Assembly (NCBI RefSeq): GCF_030538755.1
Contig: NZ_JAUNTJ010000014.1
Coordinates: 1-64,000 of the forward strand
Source: Paracoccus sp. (in: a-proteobacteria)
GTDB taxonomy: Bacteria > Pseudomonadota > Alphaproteobacteria > Rhodobacterales > Rhodobacteraceae
DNA: 64,000 nt
Direction of reading: 5' to 3'
Under the pieces are notes generated by a model that worked only from the letters and a program-made list of their open reading frames with translations, did not search any database and was not told the DNA's origin. Positions 7,570 to 16,218 of this stretch are shown here, one piece after another. A program made the position numbers and the translations under genes. Every line of letters begins with the position of its first letter. Position 1 is the first letter of the stretch.

Positions 7570-9366
7570 TTATTCCGCCGCCATCGGGCGCCCCGGCTCG
7601 ACGCCCTGGGTGCCGTGCAGCGGCAGTTCCATCGTAAATACGGCCCCGCCCGTCACTTCGTTATGCGCGGTCAGCCGCCCCCCCATATCAGCGACGATCC
7701 CGGACGAGATGGCCAAGCCCAGCCCGGTGCCCTCGCCGGGCTTTTTCGTTGTCCAGAAGGGTTCAAACAGTTTTTCCAGATCAGAAACACCCGGCCCGTT
7801 GTCGCGGACGGACACATATGCGTGCGCACCCTCGCTGACCTCGATCTCGACCAGGGGATCGCGGGCGTTCTTGACGGCATCGACGGCATTGCGCAGCAGG
7901 TTGATGATGACCTGTTCCAGCCGGATGCGGTCGGCCATGACCATCACCCTGCGGCGCGGCAGTTTGTGGGTGATCCGCACCATGCGTTCGCGCAACTGCG
8001 GTTCCATCATGGTCAGGGCCGAGGATACGGCGGCGCGCAGATCGACCGGCTCGAACGCCTCGCCGCCCTTGCGGGCATAGGATTTCAACTGCCGGGTGAT
8101 CGCGCCCATCCGTTCGATCAGGTTGTCGATGCGATGAAACGAGGCCAGCGCCTCTTCGGGGCGGCCGCGTTGCAGCAACAGCCGCGCGCCGGCCAGATAG
8201 GTTTTCATCGCCGCCAGCGGCTGGTTCAATTCATGGCTGACCCCGGCCGACATTTCACCCAAAGCAGCCAGCTTGCTGGATTGCTGCACCGTCTGTTCGG
8301 CGACGCGCAGTTCTTTTTGCACCCGCTCGCGTTCGGCAATCTCGCGCGTCAGCCGGGCATTCAGCGCGCGCAGATCAGCGGATTCGCGCATGAACGCCTC
8401 GGACTGGGCGCGGGCGCGGTGCGACAGCAGATAGAAGGTCGCGGCCAGCAGGATCGCCAGCCCCATGATTTCCAGCGCCAGCACAGCGTTCACCCGCTCG
8501 CGCACGGAATCATAGGCGGTGAAGGTCGTCATCCGCCAGCCGCGAAAGCTGATCCGGCTTTCCGTCTGCATCACCGCCCGCCCTTTAAGATAGGCGTCCA
8601 CGGGGGCGTTGCTCCAGTCGGTGGTCAGTTGGAACGCCCGCTGGATGGCCGAGGGGGCCGAGCGCACCTCCAGCGCCTGCGGCAAGGTCAGACCCCGCCA
8701 GCGCGCTTCGGTGGAGAGGATGATGTTGCCTTCGCTGTCGGTGACGGCAACGGCATCCGATACGCTGGCCCACGACCGTTCCAGCCGCGTCAGATCCGCG
8801 CCGACCACGATCACGCCCAGGGTCTTGCCCTCGGCAATCACAGCGCGGGAATAGGCGAACTCGAACCCGCCTTCATCCCGCAGCGAGACGGTAAACACAC
8901 TGTCACGCGACCGCAGCGCCTCGACGAAAAAGGGTTGCTGGCTGTTGTTGGTGCCGATTTCGAACCTGTTCGTCGCCCCCACCGTGCGCCCGGTCGAATC
9001 GAGCAAGGTGATCGAAGCCGCGCCGATTTCCTTTTGCGCCCCGATCAGGCGGGCCGAAGTGGACGAGAACTCATTGCTCTGAAGCGATCCGATCAGCGCC
9101 GGATCGCGCGCCAGCAGCAGCGGCACGACCGAGGTGCGTTGCAGTTCCGAAATCAGGTTGCCGGTGAACAGCGCCGCGCGCATTTCGGCGCGAACGCGGG
9201 TGTTTTCGGAAAAACGCTCGGTCAGCCAGGCATTGGTCATCCAGACCAGCGCCATACCCGCCAGCAGGATCGCAGCCACAACCGCGCGCAGCCACCACGG
9301 ATTGCGCAGCTTGCCTCCGCCGGCACCGGCGGTCTGGTCGTCTTCGATCTGGTCGCGCTGGTTCAC
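7570..9366 (-). CDS. dctB: DctB-type sensor histidine kinase
   Basis: About 598 residues from a GTG at 9366 (AGAAAGG upstream); the frame is open to 9507 but that would overlap purQ. Order of domains: membrane helix near residues 24-46, a periplasmic PAS-like double sensor region (about 47-310) with the dicarboxylate-binding style of DctB, a second helix, a coiled coil, the HisKA dimerisation helix with phospho-acceptor His in GVSHELNQPLAAM, and the HATPase domain with N (LLRNAVDAV), G1 (DNGPGV) and G2 (GTGLGLAI) boxes. It would phosphorylate DctD. The gene is followed by dctD after 64 bases and preceded by purQ on the same strand. Confidence 0.88.
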   Translation of the reverse strand: MNQRDQIEDDQTAGAGGGKLRNPWWLRAVVAAILLAGMALVWMTNAWLTERFSENTRVRAEMRAALFTGNLISELQRTSVVPLLLARDPALIGSLQSNEFSSTSARLIGAQKEIGAASITLLDSTGRTVGATNRFEIGTNNSQQPFFVEALRSRDSVFTVSLRDEGGFEFAYSRAVIAEGKTLGVIVVGADLTRLERSWASVSDAVAVTDSEGNIILSTEARWRGLTLPQALEVRSAPSAIQRAFQLTTDWSNAPVDAYLKGRAVMQTESRISFRGWRMTTFTAYDSVRERVNAVLALEIMGLAILLAATFYLLSHRARAQSEAFMRESADLRALNARLTREIAERERVQKELRVAEQTVQQSSKLAALGEMSAGVSHELNQPLAAMKTYLAGARLLLQRGRPEEALASFHRIDNLIERMGAITRQLKSYARKGGEAFEPVDLRAAVSSALTMMEPQLRERMVRITHKLPRRRVMVMADRIRLEQVIINLLRNAVDAVKNARDPLVEIEVSEGAHAYVSVRDNGPGVSDLEKLFEPFWTTKKPGEGTGLGLAISSGIVADMGGRLTAHNEVTGGAVFTMELPLHGTQGVEPGRPMAAE

Positions 9367-9427
9367 CCGGCGGTCTGCCTTTCTGACTGATCCGCGCAAT
9401 CTAAGCCTGCGCGGCCTTTCGCTCAAG

Positions 9428-10096
9428 TCAGGCGGATACCAGCGAACGCACCAGACCGGCGAAAAGTGGCGCACCATCGGTTCCACCAAGCGCGGCATCG
9501 GCCGCACGTTCGGGATGCGGCATCATCCCCAGCACCCGACGGTTTTCCGACAGGACGCCCGCAATATCAGCGACCGAGCCATTGATCGCGGGGGTATAGG
9601 TGAAGGCGATGCGATCCTGATCGCGCAGGGTGGCCAAACCGTCGGCGTCGATCTGATAATTGCCGTCGTGATGCGCGACCGGCACGGTAATCTGCTGGCC
9701 GGTCTGATAGGCATTGGTGAAATCGCTGCTGGCCGTGGCGACCGTCAGCACCACGGGTTTGCACAGAAAGGTCAGCCCGGCATTGCGCATCAGCGCGCCC
9801 GGCAGCAGGCCCAGTTCGGTCAGCACCTGAAAGCCATTGCAGATGCCCAGCACATAGCCGCCGCGCGCCGCATGGTCGCGCAGGGCGCGGGCAATGGGCG
9901 ACTGCGCGGCAATGGCCCCGCAGCGCAGATAATCGCCAAAGCTGAACCCGCCCGGCACTGCAACCAGATCGGTGCCCTCGGGCAGGCGGTCGTCCTTGTG
10001 CCAGACACGGGTGACGCTGGCGCCCGCGCGGTCGAGAGCGACGGCCAGATCGCGGTCGCAGTTCGATCCGGGAAAGGTGATGACGGCGGCTTTCAT
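9428..10096 (-). CDS. purQ: Phosphoribosylformylglycinamidine synthase, glutaminase subunit
   Basis: 222 residues, class I glutamine amidotransferase supplying ammonia to PurL in purine biosynthesis (FGAR to FGAM). The catalytic triad is visible: Cys in GICNGFQVL, and His and Glu in the C-terminal MMPHPERA. The N-terminus [16 protein letters not shown] is the family start, with AGGAG shortly upstream of 10096. purS and purL are not adjacent in this window. It lies between dctB downstream and repeat copy c upstream. Confidence 0.95.
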   Translation of the reverse strand: MKAAVITFPGSNCDRDLAVALDRAGASVTRVWHKDDRLPEGTDLVAVPGGFSFGDYLRCGAIAAQSPIARALRDHAARGGYVLGICNGFQVLTELGLLPGALMRNAGLTFLCKPVVLTVATASSDFTNAYQTGQQITVPVAHHDGNYQIDADGLATLRDQDRIAFTYTPAINGSVADIAGVLSENRRVLGMMPHPERAADAALGGTDGAPLFAGLVRSLVSA

Positions 10097-10151
10097 CGGC
10101 TTCTCCTGCCCTTGGATGGTTTGCTGTAGCGCATGGTTGGGGGCGGGGAAA

Positions 10152-10214
10152 GGGGGGCCAGCCCCCCATCCGGCATTCGCCGGATTCCCCCCGGGATATT
10201 TGCGGACCAAAGAT
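10152..10214 (+). repeat. Dispersed repeat family 1, copy c
   Basis: Hairpin GGGGGGC-CA-GCCCCCC (10152-10167), hairpin ATCCGGC-ATTC-GCCGGAT (10168-10185), then CCCCCCGGGATATTTGCGG and ACCAAAGATA. The layout is the same as copy a, with different stems but conserved structure, which suggests the hairpins are maintained. It lies between purQ and the ClpP-fold gene, both on the minus strand. Confidence 0.75.
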
Positions 10215-10216
10215 AC

Positions 10217-10948
10217 CTAGCCGCTGTCGGTGGTCAGGCGCAGGTCGCGCATCAGGGCGGGGTCGAGGATATTGATGTCTTCGGGCGGGGTGCGCAATGC
10301 GTAGGACATGATGCGCAGGTCAACGCCCATATCAGAGAGAAAGTCGATCACGCTGGCCTGAGCGCGCTGCAAGTCGTTGATGGCCATGAAGGCGGGCAGG
10401 ATCGTGTTCTGGCCAAAGTAATGCTGATGCACCCCGACGATGCCGCCCTGCTCTACCCGTCGTTCTGTGCCTGCCGCCAGCAGGTAGGGGCAGGCCGACA
10501 GGCAAACCGCGCCGTTATCCACCCGCGTTGCCCAACTGGCCGCGCGGATGGTGCGCCCGATGGCCAGCGCATCCGAGACCGAGCCGCCCGAACTGTCGAG
10601 GCTGACCCGGCTGGCCTGCGGGCGGGTTTCATCTATCCATGCCGCAAAGCGGTCGGCATCGCCGGGGGCGATTTGGCCGGTGAGGGTGATGGCGTCGTCG
10701 GATTCGGTAAATTCGAGCCGTTCGGGCATAGGCCGCATCGCCGGGGCGCCCGGGGTTCCGGGCTGGCCGGGGCGCAGGTCGGGGCGATAGGGGCGCACGC
10801 TGGGGCCTTGGGCCGGGGGCGCGAACATGCCCGGCGCGGCGGCACCGGGGGCGCGGATCAGGTCTGCCCCGATGATGATCGCCGCCATCGCCACCTGCGC
10901 CACCAGCACCGCCCGGATCACCTGCCGCGGCGAGGAAAACATCCGCAT
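10217..10948 (-). CDS. Membrane-anchored ClpP/crotonase-fold periplasmic protein (COG3904-like)
   Basis: 243 residues: signal-anchor helix at about 10-30, a proline-rich linker (about 33-75), then a ClpP-like domain. Typical elements are VSLDSSGGSVSDALAIGRTIR, and CLSACPYLLAAGTERRVEQGGIVGVHQHYF, where the Ser of LSAC and the His of GVHQH are positioned like the nucleophile and base of the ClpP/SppA fold. Function is unknown; a periplasmic protease or an inactive scaffold are both possible. It follows the large membrane protein gene after 4 bases, so the pair is very likely one operon. Confidence 0.7.
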   Translation of the reverse strand: MRMFSSPRQVIRAVLVAQVAMAAIIIGADLIRAPGAAAPGMFAPPAQGPSVRPYRPDLRPGQPGTPGAPAMRPMPERLEFTESDDAITLTGQIAPGDADRFAAWIDETRPQASRVSLDSSGGSVSDALAIGRTIRAASWATRVDNGAVCLSACPYLLAAGTERRVEQGGIVGVHQHYFGQNTILPAFMAINDLQRAQASVIDFLSDMGVDLRIMSYALRTPPEDINILDPALMRDLRLTTDSG

Positions 10949-10952
10949 GGTG

Positions 10953-12224
10953 TCAGACCTCGGGCCGGGGCGGCGGTGGCGGAGGGGCCGGGGGCGCGGC
11001 TGTCTGCGCCTCGGCCTCGCGCAGCGCCTCGGCTGCGGCCAGCGCGGCGCGCAGTTCGCGGACCGTCATGCGGTCATCCAGATGGCCGTGGCCGCGCCCT
11101 GACCGGATCGCCGCCTGCACCACCATGATGATGAACACCAGCACGGCGGGCAGAAGGTCGATGGAAATCGCCCCCGCCCATGCCGGAACGAAGTTCCCGG
11201 CATAGACGATCACCGCATCCGCCGCCGACATTGGCGTGTAAAGCGCCTCGTCCGGTTGCGGCAGCGTCATCACATCGGCGGCGGCGCGGCCCAGGGTCTG
11301 CGCCCGCTGTTGCACCAGCGACAAGACCGAGGCAATCGTGCTGGACTGCCCGGCCCGGATGTCCGCCGAGGTGCCATCCAGTTCCGGCAGCACCACCGCA
11401 TCGGCCAGATCCTGCGCCGCGCGCGACACCAGCGGCGCGGGGTTCAGTTGCCGCATCTGGGTAATCAGCCCCGCCAGTTGCACCGCGTCTTCGGAAAAGC
11501 GGATGGTGCGATCTTCCAGCCCGCCCGGCTCGACCGAGATCGACCGCATTTGCGACAGAATGGTGTTGCCTTGGGCGAAAGTCGCTTCGATCGGGTCGGC
11601 GACGGCGGCAAGCTGATCTTCGAGCGCCTGCAATTCGGCCTGTTTCTGGGTCAGCACGCGGAACACAGCGCCGCGCCCGGCCCAGCCCGACAGGGTGCCG
11701 CCGGCCTCTTGTTCGGACAGATCACCAAAACTTTGCCGCACACGCGCCACGTCACGGGTCAGTGACTGGCCGGCAACCGCATTGGCGTGCGCCCGCTCGA
11801 GCGCGGCCTGATAATGCTGCACGGTGGTCGCCATATGCGTTTCCACCGCCGCACCGCCCGCCAGCGCCGCCGCGTTCAGCCAGGACGACATGGCCACAAT
11901 CGCCACGCAGCCCAGCCCCATCGCCAGAAACAGCCCCACGCGCGACACCGCGCTGCGCACCGCAGGCAGCAGGCGCAGCATATAGGACCAGAACACAAAG
12001 ATCCCGACCGACACCGCAATCGAATAGGCCAGCGCGGCAAAGGTCGTCCAGATCCCTGAATCGGTCAGCAGCGTCCGCACGCCCAGATAGGTGTAAATCC
12101 CCGAAGCCGAGGCCAGCACCCCCAGCGCGGTCGAGGTAAACGTCTCCAGCCAGTCAAGGTGCTGTTCCAGTTCGCGAGCATAGCGTGCGCCGCCGTGCTG
12201 AGCCGTTGGTCCGTCATCGTCCAT
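10953..12224 (-). CDS. Membrane protein with long extracytoplasmic helical region, unknown function
   Basis: 423 residues. Predicted membrane helices at about 29-50, 60-85, 96-122 and 348-374 enclose a roughly 220-residue alanine/glutamine-rich helical segment that could form coiled coil (QALEDQLAAV region). The C-terminus has a short helical EL-RAALAAAEAL stretch and ends in a polyproline tail (PAPPPPPPRP). I do not recognise a family. It is transcribed with the ClpP-fold gene 4 bases downstream, suggesting that the two products form a membrane-bound complex. The start lies next to a GGATATTTC sequence resembling part of the dispersed repeat. Confidence 0.65.
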   Translation of the reverse strand: MDDDGPTAQHGGARYARELEQHLDWLETFTSTALGVLASASGIYTYLGVRTLLTDSGIWTTFAALAYSIAVSVGIFVFWSYMLRLLPAVRSAVSRVGLFLAMGLGCVAIVAMSSWLNAAALAGGAAVETHMATTVQHYQAALERAHANAVAGQSLTRDVARVRQSFGDLSEQEAGGTLSGWAGRGAVFRVLTQKQAELQALEDQLAAVADPIEATFAQGNTILSQMRSISVEPGGLEDRTIRFSEDAVQLAGLITQMRQLNPAPLVSRAAQDLADAVVLPELDGTSADIRAGQSSTIASVLSLVQQRAQTLGRAAADVMTLPQPDEALYTPMSAADAVIVYAGNFVPAWAGAISIDLLPAVLVFIIMVVQAAIRSGRGHGHLDDRMTVRELRAALAAAEALREAEAQTAAPPAPPPPPPRPEV

Positions 12225-12321
12225 GAAATATCCGCTGTCAGGTGCTCCAAAGCCGAGACATAGGGCAGATCTGCCGCCATCTCATCCCCCGCGCGCACCG
12301 GGCGGCTTCACGCTTGCGGCA

Positions 12322-12759
12322 TCAGCGCAGGGCGACCAGCATCGCCCCGCCCGCGATCATCGCCACCCCGGCCCAGTTCACGGCGCTGAGCTTTTCGCCC
12401 AGAAACGCCACGCCAAACAGGGCGACCAGAACCACGCTCAGCTTGTCCACGGGGGCGACGCGGGCGGCGTCGCCCAGTTGCAGGGCGCGATAATAGCAGA
12501 CCCAGCTGGCCCCGGTGGCCAGACCCGACAGGACCAGAAACACCCAGCTTTTGCCGGAAATCGCGCCCAAAGGCTGGCGCTGCCCGGTCGCGCTGACGAT
12601 CAGCAGCAGCGCGGCAAGAATGACTACAGTGCGGATCAGCGTGGCGAAATCGGCATTGACCCCGGCCACGCCGACTTTGCCAAAAATGGCCGTCAGCGCG
12701 GCAAAAATCGCCGCCAGCAGCGCCCAGAAAATCCAGCTTTCGGCCACAGACACCTCCAT
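12322..12759 (-). CDS. EamA family half-size transporter
   Basis: 145 residues, a single EamA/DMT unit of about five membrane helices starting WIFWALLAAIFAALTAIFGKVGV and ending AGVAMIAGGAMLVAL. Full EamA permeases carry two such units, so this one would work as a dimer, as small multidrug transporters do. The family moves metabolites or amino acids across the inner membrane; the substrate cannot be read. A strong GGAGGTGTC ribosome site precedes the ATG. The gene lies just downstream of the icd terminator. Confidence 0.85.
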   Translation of the reverse strand: MEVSVAESWIFWALLAAIFAALTAIFGKVGVAGVNADFATLIRTVVILAALLLIVSATGQRQPLGAISGKSWVFLVLSGLATGASWVCYYRALQLGDAARVAPVDKLSVVLVALFGVAFLGEKLSAVNWAGVAMIAGGAMLVALR

Positions 12760-12761
12760 GC

Positions 12762-12787
12762 AAAAGGCCGGGGTTTCCCCCGGCCTG
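12762..12787 (-). terminator. Intrinsic terminator of icd
   Basis: On the minus strand AGGCCGGGG-GAAA-CCCCGGCCT is followed by TTTTGC, immediately after the icd stop codon. Stem, tetraloop and T-run all fit an intrinsic terminator. Confidence 0.85.
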
Positions 12788-12792
12788 CGCGA

Positions 12793-14007
12793 TCAGCCCT
12801 TGAGGGCCTTGTTCAGATATTCATCGACTTTTTCCAGATAGCCCATGGTCGTCAGCCATTTCTGATCCGGGCCGACCAGCAGGGCAAGGTCTTTGGTCAT
12901 GTGGCCGTCTTCGACCGCCTGAACCGTCACCCGCTCCAGCGTTTCGGCAAAGTTCTTCAGCGCATCGTTGCCGTCCAGCTTGGCGCGGTGCTTGAGCCCG
13001 CCGGTCCAGGCAAAGATCGACGCGATCGAGTTGGTCGAGGTTTCCTTGCCCGCCTGATGCTGGCGATAGTGGCGGGTCACAGTGCCATGCGCTGCCTCGG
13101 ATTCGACGGTCTTGCCATCGGGCGTCATCAGCACCGAGGTCATCAGACCAAGGCTGCCAAAGCCCTGCGCGACGGTATCGGACTGCACGTCACCGTCATA
13201 ATTCTTGCAGGCCCAGACATAGCCGCCCGACCATTTCATTGCGCTGGCGACCATATCGTCGATCAGGCGATGTTCATAGGTGATGCCGGCGGCTTTGAAT
13301 TTGTCAGCAAATTCAGCGTCGAACACCTCCTGGAACAGATCCTTGAAGCGGCCGTCATAGGCCTTCAGAATGGTGTTCTTGGTGGACAGATAGACCGGAT
13401 AGCCGCGCGCCAGACCATAGTTCATGGATGCGCGGGCAAAATCGCGGATCGATTCGTCCAGGTTATACATGGCCATGGCCACACCGGCGCCGGGCGACTG
13501 GAACACCTCGTGTTCGATGGTCTCGCCGTCTTCGCCGACGAATTTGATCGACAGCGTGCCCTTGCCCGGAAAGCGGAAATCGGTGGCCTTATACTGGTCG
13601 CCAAAGGCATGGCGGCCCACGATGATCGGCTGGGTCCAGCCGGGGACCAGACGCGGCACGTTCTTGCAGATGATCGGCTCGCGGAAGATCACGCCGCCCA
13701 GGATGTTACGGATGGTGCCGTTCGGCGATTTCCACATCTTTTTCAGGCCGAATTCCTCGACCCGCGCTTCGTCCGGGGTGATGGTGGCACATTTCACGCC
13801 GACGCCATATTGCTTGATCGCATTGGCGGCGTCGATGGTGATCTGATCTTCGGTGCGGTCACGCTCTTCGATGCCGAGATCGTAATATTTCAGGTCGATG
13901 TCCAGATAGGGGACGATCAGCTTCTGTTTGATGAAGTCCCAGATGATCCGGGTCATCTCATCGCCGTCAAGCTCGACGACGGGGTTTTCTACCTTGATCT
14001 TCGACAT
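12793..14007 (-). CDS. icd: NADP-dependent isocitrate dehydrogenase
   Basis: 404-residue homodimeric (eukaryotic-type) isocitrate dehydrogenase, catalysing oxidative decarboxylation of isocitrate to 2-oxoglutarate in the TCA cycle. [23 protein letters not shown] is the family N-terminus, fixing the start at 14007. Substrate and metal motifs include the GTIRNILGG loop with the phosphate-binding serine region, [24 protein letters not shown] and the NADP-side [12 protein letters not shown]. Monocistronic: an intrinsic terminator follows and 73 bases separate it from the 46-residue ORF upstream. Confidence 0.96.
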   Translation of the reverse strand: MSKIKVENPVVELDGDEMTRIIWDFIKQKLIVPYLDIDLKYYDLGIEERDRTEDQITIDAANAIKQYGVGVKCATITPDEARVEEFGLKKMWKSPNGTIRNILGGVIFREPIICKNVPRLVPGWTQPIIVGRHAFGDQYKATDFRFPGKGTLSIKFVGEDGETIEHEVFQSPGAGVAMAMYNLDESIRDFARASMNYGLARGYPVYLSTKNTILKAYDGRFKDLFQEVFDAEFADKFKAAGITYEHRLIDDMVASAMKWSGGYVWACKNYDGDVQSDTVAQGFGSLGLMTSVLMTPDGKTVESEAAHGTVTRHYRQHQAGKETSTNSIASIFAWTGGLKHRAKLDGNDALKNFAETLERVTVQAVEDGHMTKDLALLVGPDQKWLTTMGYLEKVDEYLNKALKG

Positions 14008-14080
14008 GAATGCCCCCTTCGGTTCAGGATTCTCTGGCGCGGCTATAGCTGATCCCGCCGCAAATGAAAAGCGTTGTATG

Positions 14081-14221
14081 CTATGGTATGCAGCCAGAAT
14101 GCCGGGCAAAGGATGGCCTGATCCAGTGCAGCCCCAGACCAATCAGCAGAAAACCAGTGCCAACCCCGGCGATCTTGATAGCCGTCTTTATCCATAGGCC
14201 AAGCCACGGCCCGCCCAGCAT
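14081..14221 (-). CDS. 46-residue membrane peptide coupled to the HD protein
   Basis: ORF too short for usual gene calling. It encodes one strongly hydrophobic helix ([24 protein letters not shown]) and a basic C-terminus. Its ATG overlaps the stop of the HD gene in a TGATG junction, the usual sign of translational coupling. No family recognised. It may be a membrane anchor or partner of the HD enzyme, or a fortuitous frame. Confidence 0.45.
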   Translation of the reverse strand: MLGGPWLGLWIKTAIKIAGVGTGFLLIGLGLHWIRPSFARHSGCIP

Positions 14222-15339
14222 CAGACATTGAAATACCCCCGCGCCCTGCCCTGCAACCAATCCCAAAGCCGGGGCGAGCCACGCGCGATCCTGTCACCGA
14301 CGCGGCTTTGCAACTGGTCCCAGGTGACACCGAATTCAGCCCATGTTCCGCCTTCTGCGGCAATATTCAGCCAGACCGGCTGCGCCCGGTCCAATGCCTT
14401 GGCGAACCGGGCATCCGGGGTTTCGCCCGCCTCGAATTCATCCCACAGCGCCCGAAAATCCGCCGCCTGCGCCGCAGGCAATAACCCGAACAAGCGATCC
14501 GCCGCAGCCTGTTCCGCCGCCACACGCGCGGCGCTGCCATGGGCCAGCCCACCGGCGGCATGGATCGGTACATCCCCGGTGTCAATTTCAACCAGATCAT
14601 GCAGGATCAACATGCGGATCACCCGATCCACATCCGCCCCCTGCGGTGCCAGCTCGGCCAGAACCAGAGCATACAGGGCCAGATGCCAGCTATGTTCAGC
14701 ACTGTTTTCGCGTCGCCCGGAATGGATCACCCCAGCGCGCAGCACCGATTTCAGCCGGTCCGCCTGCGCCAGAAACCTTAACCGCCGCCCGAAATCACCC
14801 GGCACCTTGCCGCCCTGCAACAATGCATCCGCCGCCGCCATCGCCTCGGGCCATTCGTCGCGCAGCCGGGCGGCGCGCCCAAAGGCCATATTATCCCGCA
14901 CGATCTGCACATGATCTGGCAGAGGGGCAACAGATTGCAGCACCTGAAACATCGGCTGAACATGATCCATCCGGCGGGCAAAGCGGGCATCATCCGACTG
15001 ACCCGCCTCGAACTCTTGCCAAAGCTGTAACAGGTGGCCACCATCGGGAAAGCAGCCAAACACGCGCTGCGCCGCCGCCTGTTCCGCCACAGCCAGCGCC
15101 GCCAGATCATGATCCAGATGGATCGGGTGATCGCCCACCTCGATCTCGATCAGATCATGCAGCAAAATCATCGAGATCGCGCCAGCGCCCGCACCAAACA
15201 CCATGGCATAAAGCGCAACATGCCAGCTGTGTTCCGCACTGTTTTCCGCACGCGAACCATCCATCAGCACATTCGCACGGGCGACGGATTTCAGCCGGTC
15301 AGTATAAGACAGAAAATCAAAGACGTGATCGAAATCCAT
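14221..15339 (-). CDS. Tandem-duplicated HD-domain phosphohydrolase (YfbR/HDDC2-like)
   Basis: 372 residues made of two homologous HD units. Unit 1 (about 1-180) has RLKSVARANV, ENSAEHSWH (32-40) and LLHDLIEIEVGDHPIH (HD at 61-62); unit 2 (about 185-372) repeats RLKSVLRAGV, ENSAEHSWH (211-219) and ILHDLVEIDTGDVPIH (HD at 247-248). Each carries the H...HD...D metal set of 5'-deoxynucleotidase-like enzymes, which are normally about 190 residues and single. The start at 15339 (ATG) is preferred over a GTG at 15366. Likely reaction: dephosphorylation of (deoxy)nucleoside monophosphates, inferred from family. The fusion seems to reproduce the natural homodimer in one chain. Confidence 0.85.
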   Translation of the reverse strand: MDFDHVFDFLSYTDRLKSVARANVLMDGSRAENSAEHSWHVALYAMVFGAGAGAISMILLHDLIEIEVGDHPIHLDHDLAALAVAEQAAAQRVFGCFPDGGHLLQLWQEFEAGQSDDARFARRMDHVQPMFQVLQSVAPLPDHVQIVRDNMAFGRAARLRDEWPEAMAAADALLQGGKVPGDFGRRLRFLAQADRLKSVLRAGVIHSGRRENSAEHSWHLALYALVLAELAPQGADVDRVIRMLILHDLVEIDTGDVPIHAAGGLAHGSAARVAAEQAAADRLFGLLPAAQAADFRALWDEFEAGETPDARFAKALDRAQPVWLNIAAEGGTWAEFGVTWDQLQSRVGDRIARGSPRLWDWLQGRARGYFNV

Positions 15340-15428
15340 CACCCACCGCCCTGCTGTCCACCGCACCCCAAGATGGGTGCATCATACATGCCGCACTATC
15401 GTATCCGCCCGATCTGACGCAAGATCGC

Positions 15429-15461
15429 CTTCCTGTTTGCCCAAATACGCATCTTTGGGCG
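15429..15461 (+). repeat. Dispersed repeat family 2, copy e
   Basis: CTTCCTGTTTGCCCAAATAC followed by GCATCTTTGGGCG. Contains the perfect inverted repeat GCCCAAA-N8-TTTGGGC (15439-15460). Other copies are at 24081-24112, 26158-26189 and 49220-49252, always between genes. Confidence 0.75.
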
Positions 15462-15512
15462 CAACCCTGCATCCCAAAGACAATAGCAGCCCCCTGAACG
15501 CAAACCGCAGTA

Positions 15513-16217
15513 TCAGCGACCGTCCGTTCCCAGAACCGCACCCAGCCCCAGCGTTGAAAATCCGGCCCGCACGGCTGTGCCATCCGGCGCTGACCAGATC
15601 AAAGCCGCGCGGCCAGCCCGAACCAGGGCCGGAACATACCCATCGGGAATCGCCAGCCGCGCAACGCAACGGCTGGCATCACAATAAGCAAACGGCCCTG
15701 CAACCATGTCATGATCCGCCACCTCCAGCGCAACCCCGGAAACAAGACCGACCGGCGGCTGCACCACGACCTCGATCATATCTTGCGGCTGCCAAACTCC
15801 GTCGCTGGCCGGGCCTTGTATCAGCAGCACGGCAACGATGGTCGTGCCGTCGGCCAGAACCAGATCGCGTTTGACCGTGCAATTCCCCAATTGCCCGGAC
15901 TGCAAGCTGATGCAATCAAAGGACCAGTCCCCGTCAACGACGCTGCGGCGAAACTGCGGCGCGCTGTCAATCTGACGGATTGGCAAGCTGACGCCAGCCC
16001 CCTGCGGCAACGGCGCCTCGGGCAAGGGTGCCGCAGGAACAGGCGGTGGTTCCGGCAGCGCCAATGCGGCGGGCGGTATTTCTGAATCTGTCGCAGGCAC
16101 CACCTGCGGTATCGTCAGATCTGGCGCAGCAACCGGATTTTCCTCGACTGCAGGATCGGCAGATGCGGCAAACGCCGCAAAACACCACAGGAACACGGCC
16201 CCCGGAAACCCGCGCAT
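15513..16217 (-). CDS. Secreted invasion-associated locus B (IalB) family protein
   Basis: 234 residues from the ATG at 16217. A signal peptide (MRGFPGAVFLWCFAAFAASA) precedes a proline/alanine-rich linker (to about residue 85) and a C-terminal IalB domain with paired cysteines: GDWSFDCISLQSG...CTVKRDLV, and PFAYCDASRCVARLAI. The MIEVVVQPPVGLVSGVALEV stretch is typical. IalB relatives are secreted or periplasmic proteins of alphaproteobacteria; the molecular role is unclear. The start lies one base after the adhesin stop codon with no clear ribosome site, so translation probably depends on the adhesin gene upstream. Confidence 0.8.
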   Translation of the reverse strand: MRGFPGAVFLWCFAAFAASADPAVEENPVAAPDLTIPQVVPATDSEIPPAALALPEPPPVPAAPLPEAPLPQGAGVSLPIRQIDSAPQFRRSVVDGDWSFDCISLQSGQLGNCTVKRDLVLADGTTIVAVLLIQGPASDGVWQPQDMIEVVVQPPVGLVSGVALEVADHDMVAGPFAYCDASRCVARLAIPDGYVPALVRAGRAALIWSAPDGTAVRAGFSTLGLGAVLGTDGR

Positions 16218-16218
16218 C

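Noticed and set aside
5172-7637. 821-codon plus-strand open frame across cobO and dctD
   Set aside because: Antisense shadow of two clearly recognisable genes; composition (Arg/His/Gly/Pro rich) is that of a GC-rich reverse frame and there is no family motif.
12212-12235. GGATATTTCATG at the start of the 423-aa membrane protein as another family 1 repeat
   Set aside because: Only the GGATATTT core matches; no hairpin or CAAAGA end, so it is not counted as a copy.
12223-14052. 609-codon plus-strand frame opposite icd and the EamA gene
   Set aside because: Antisense shadow of icd; no domain resemblance.
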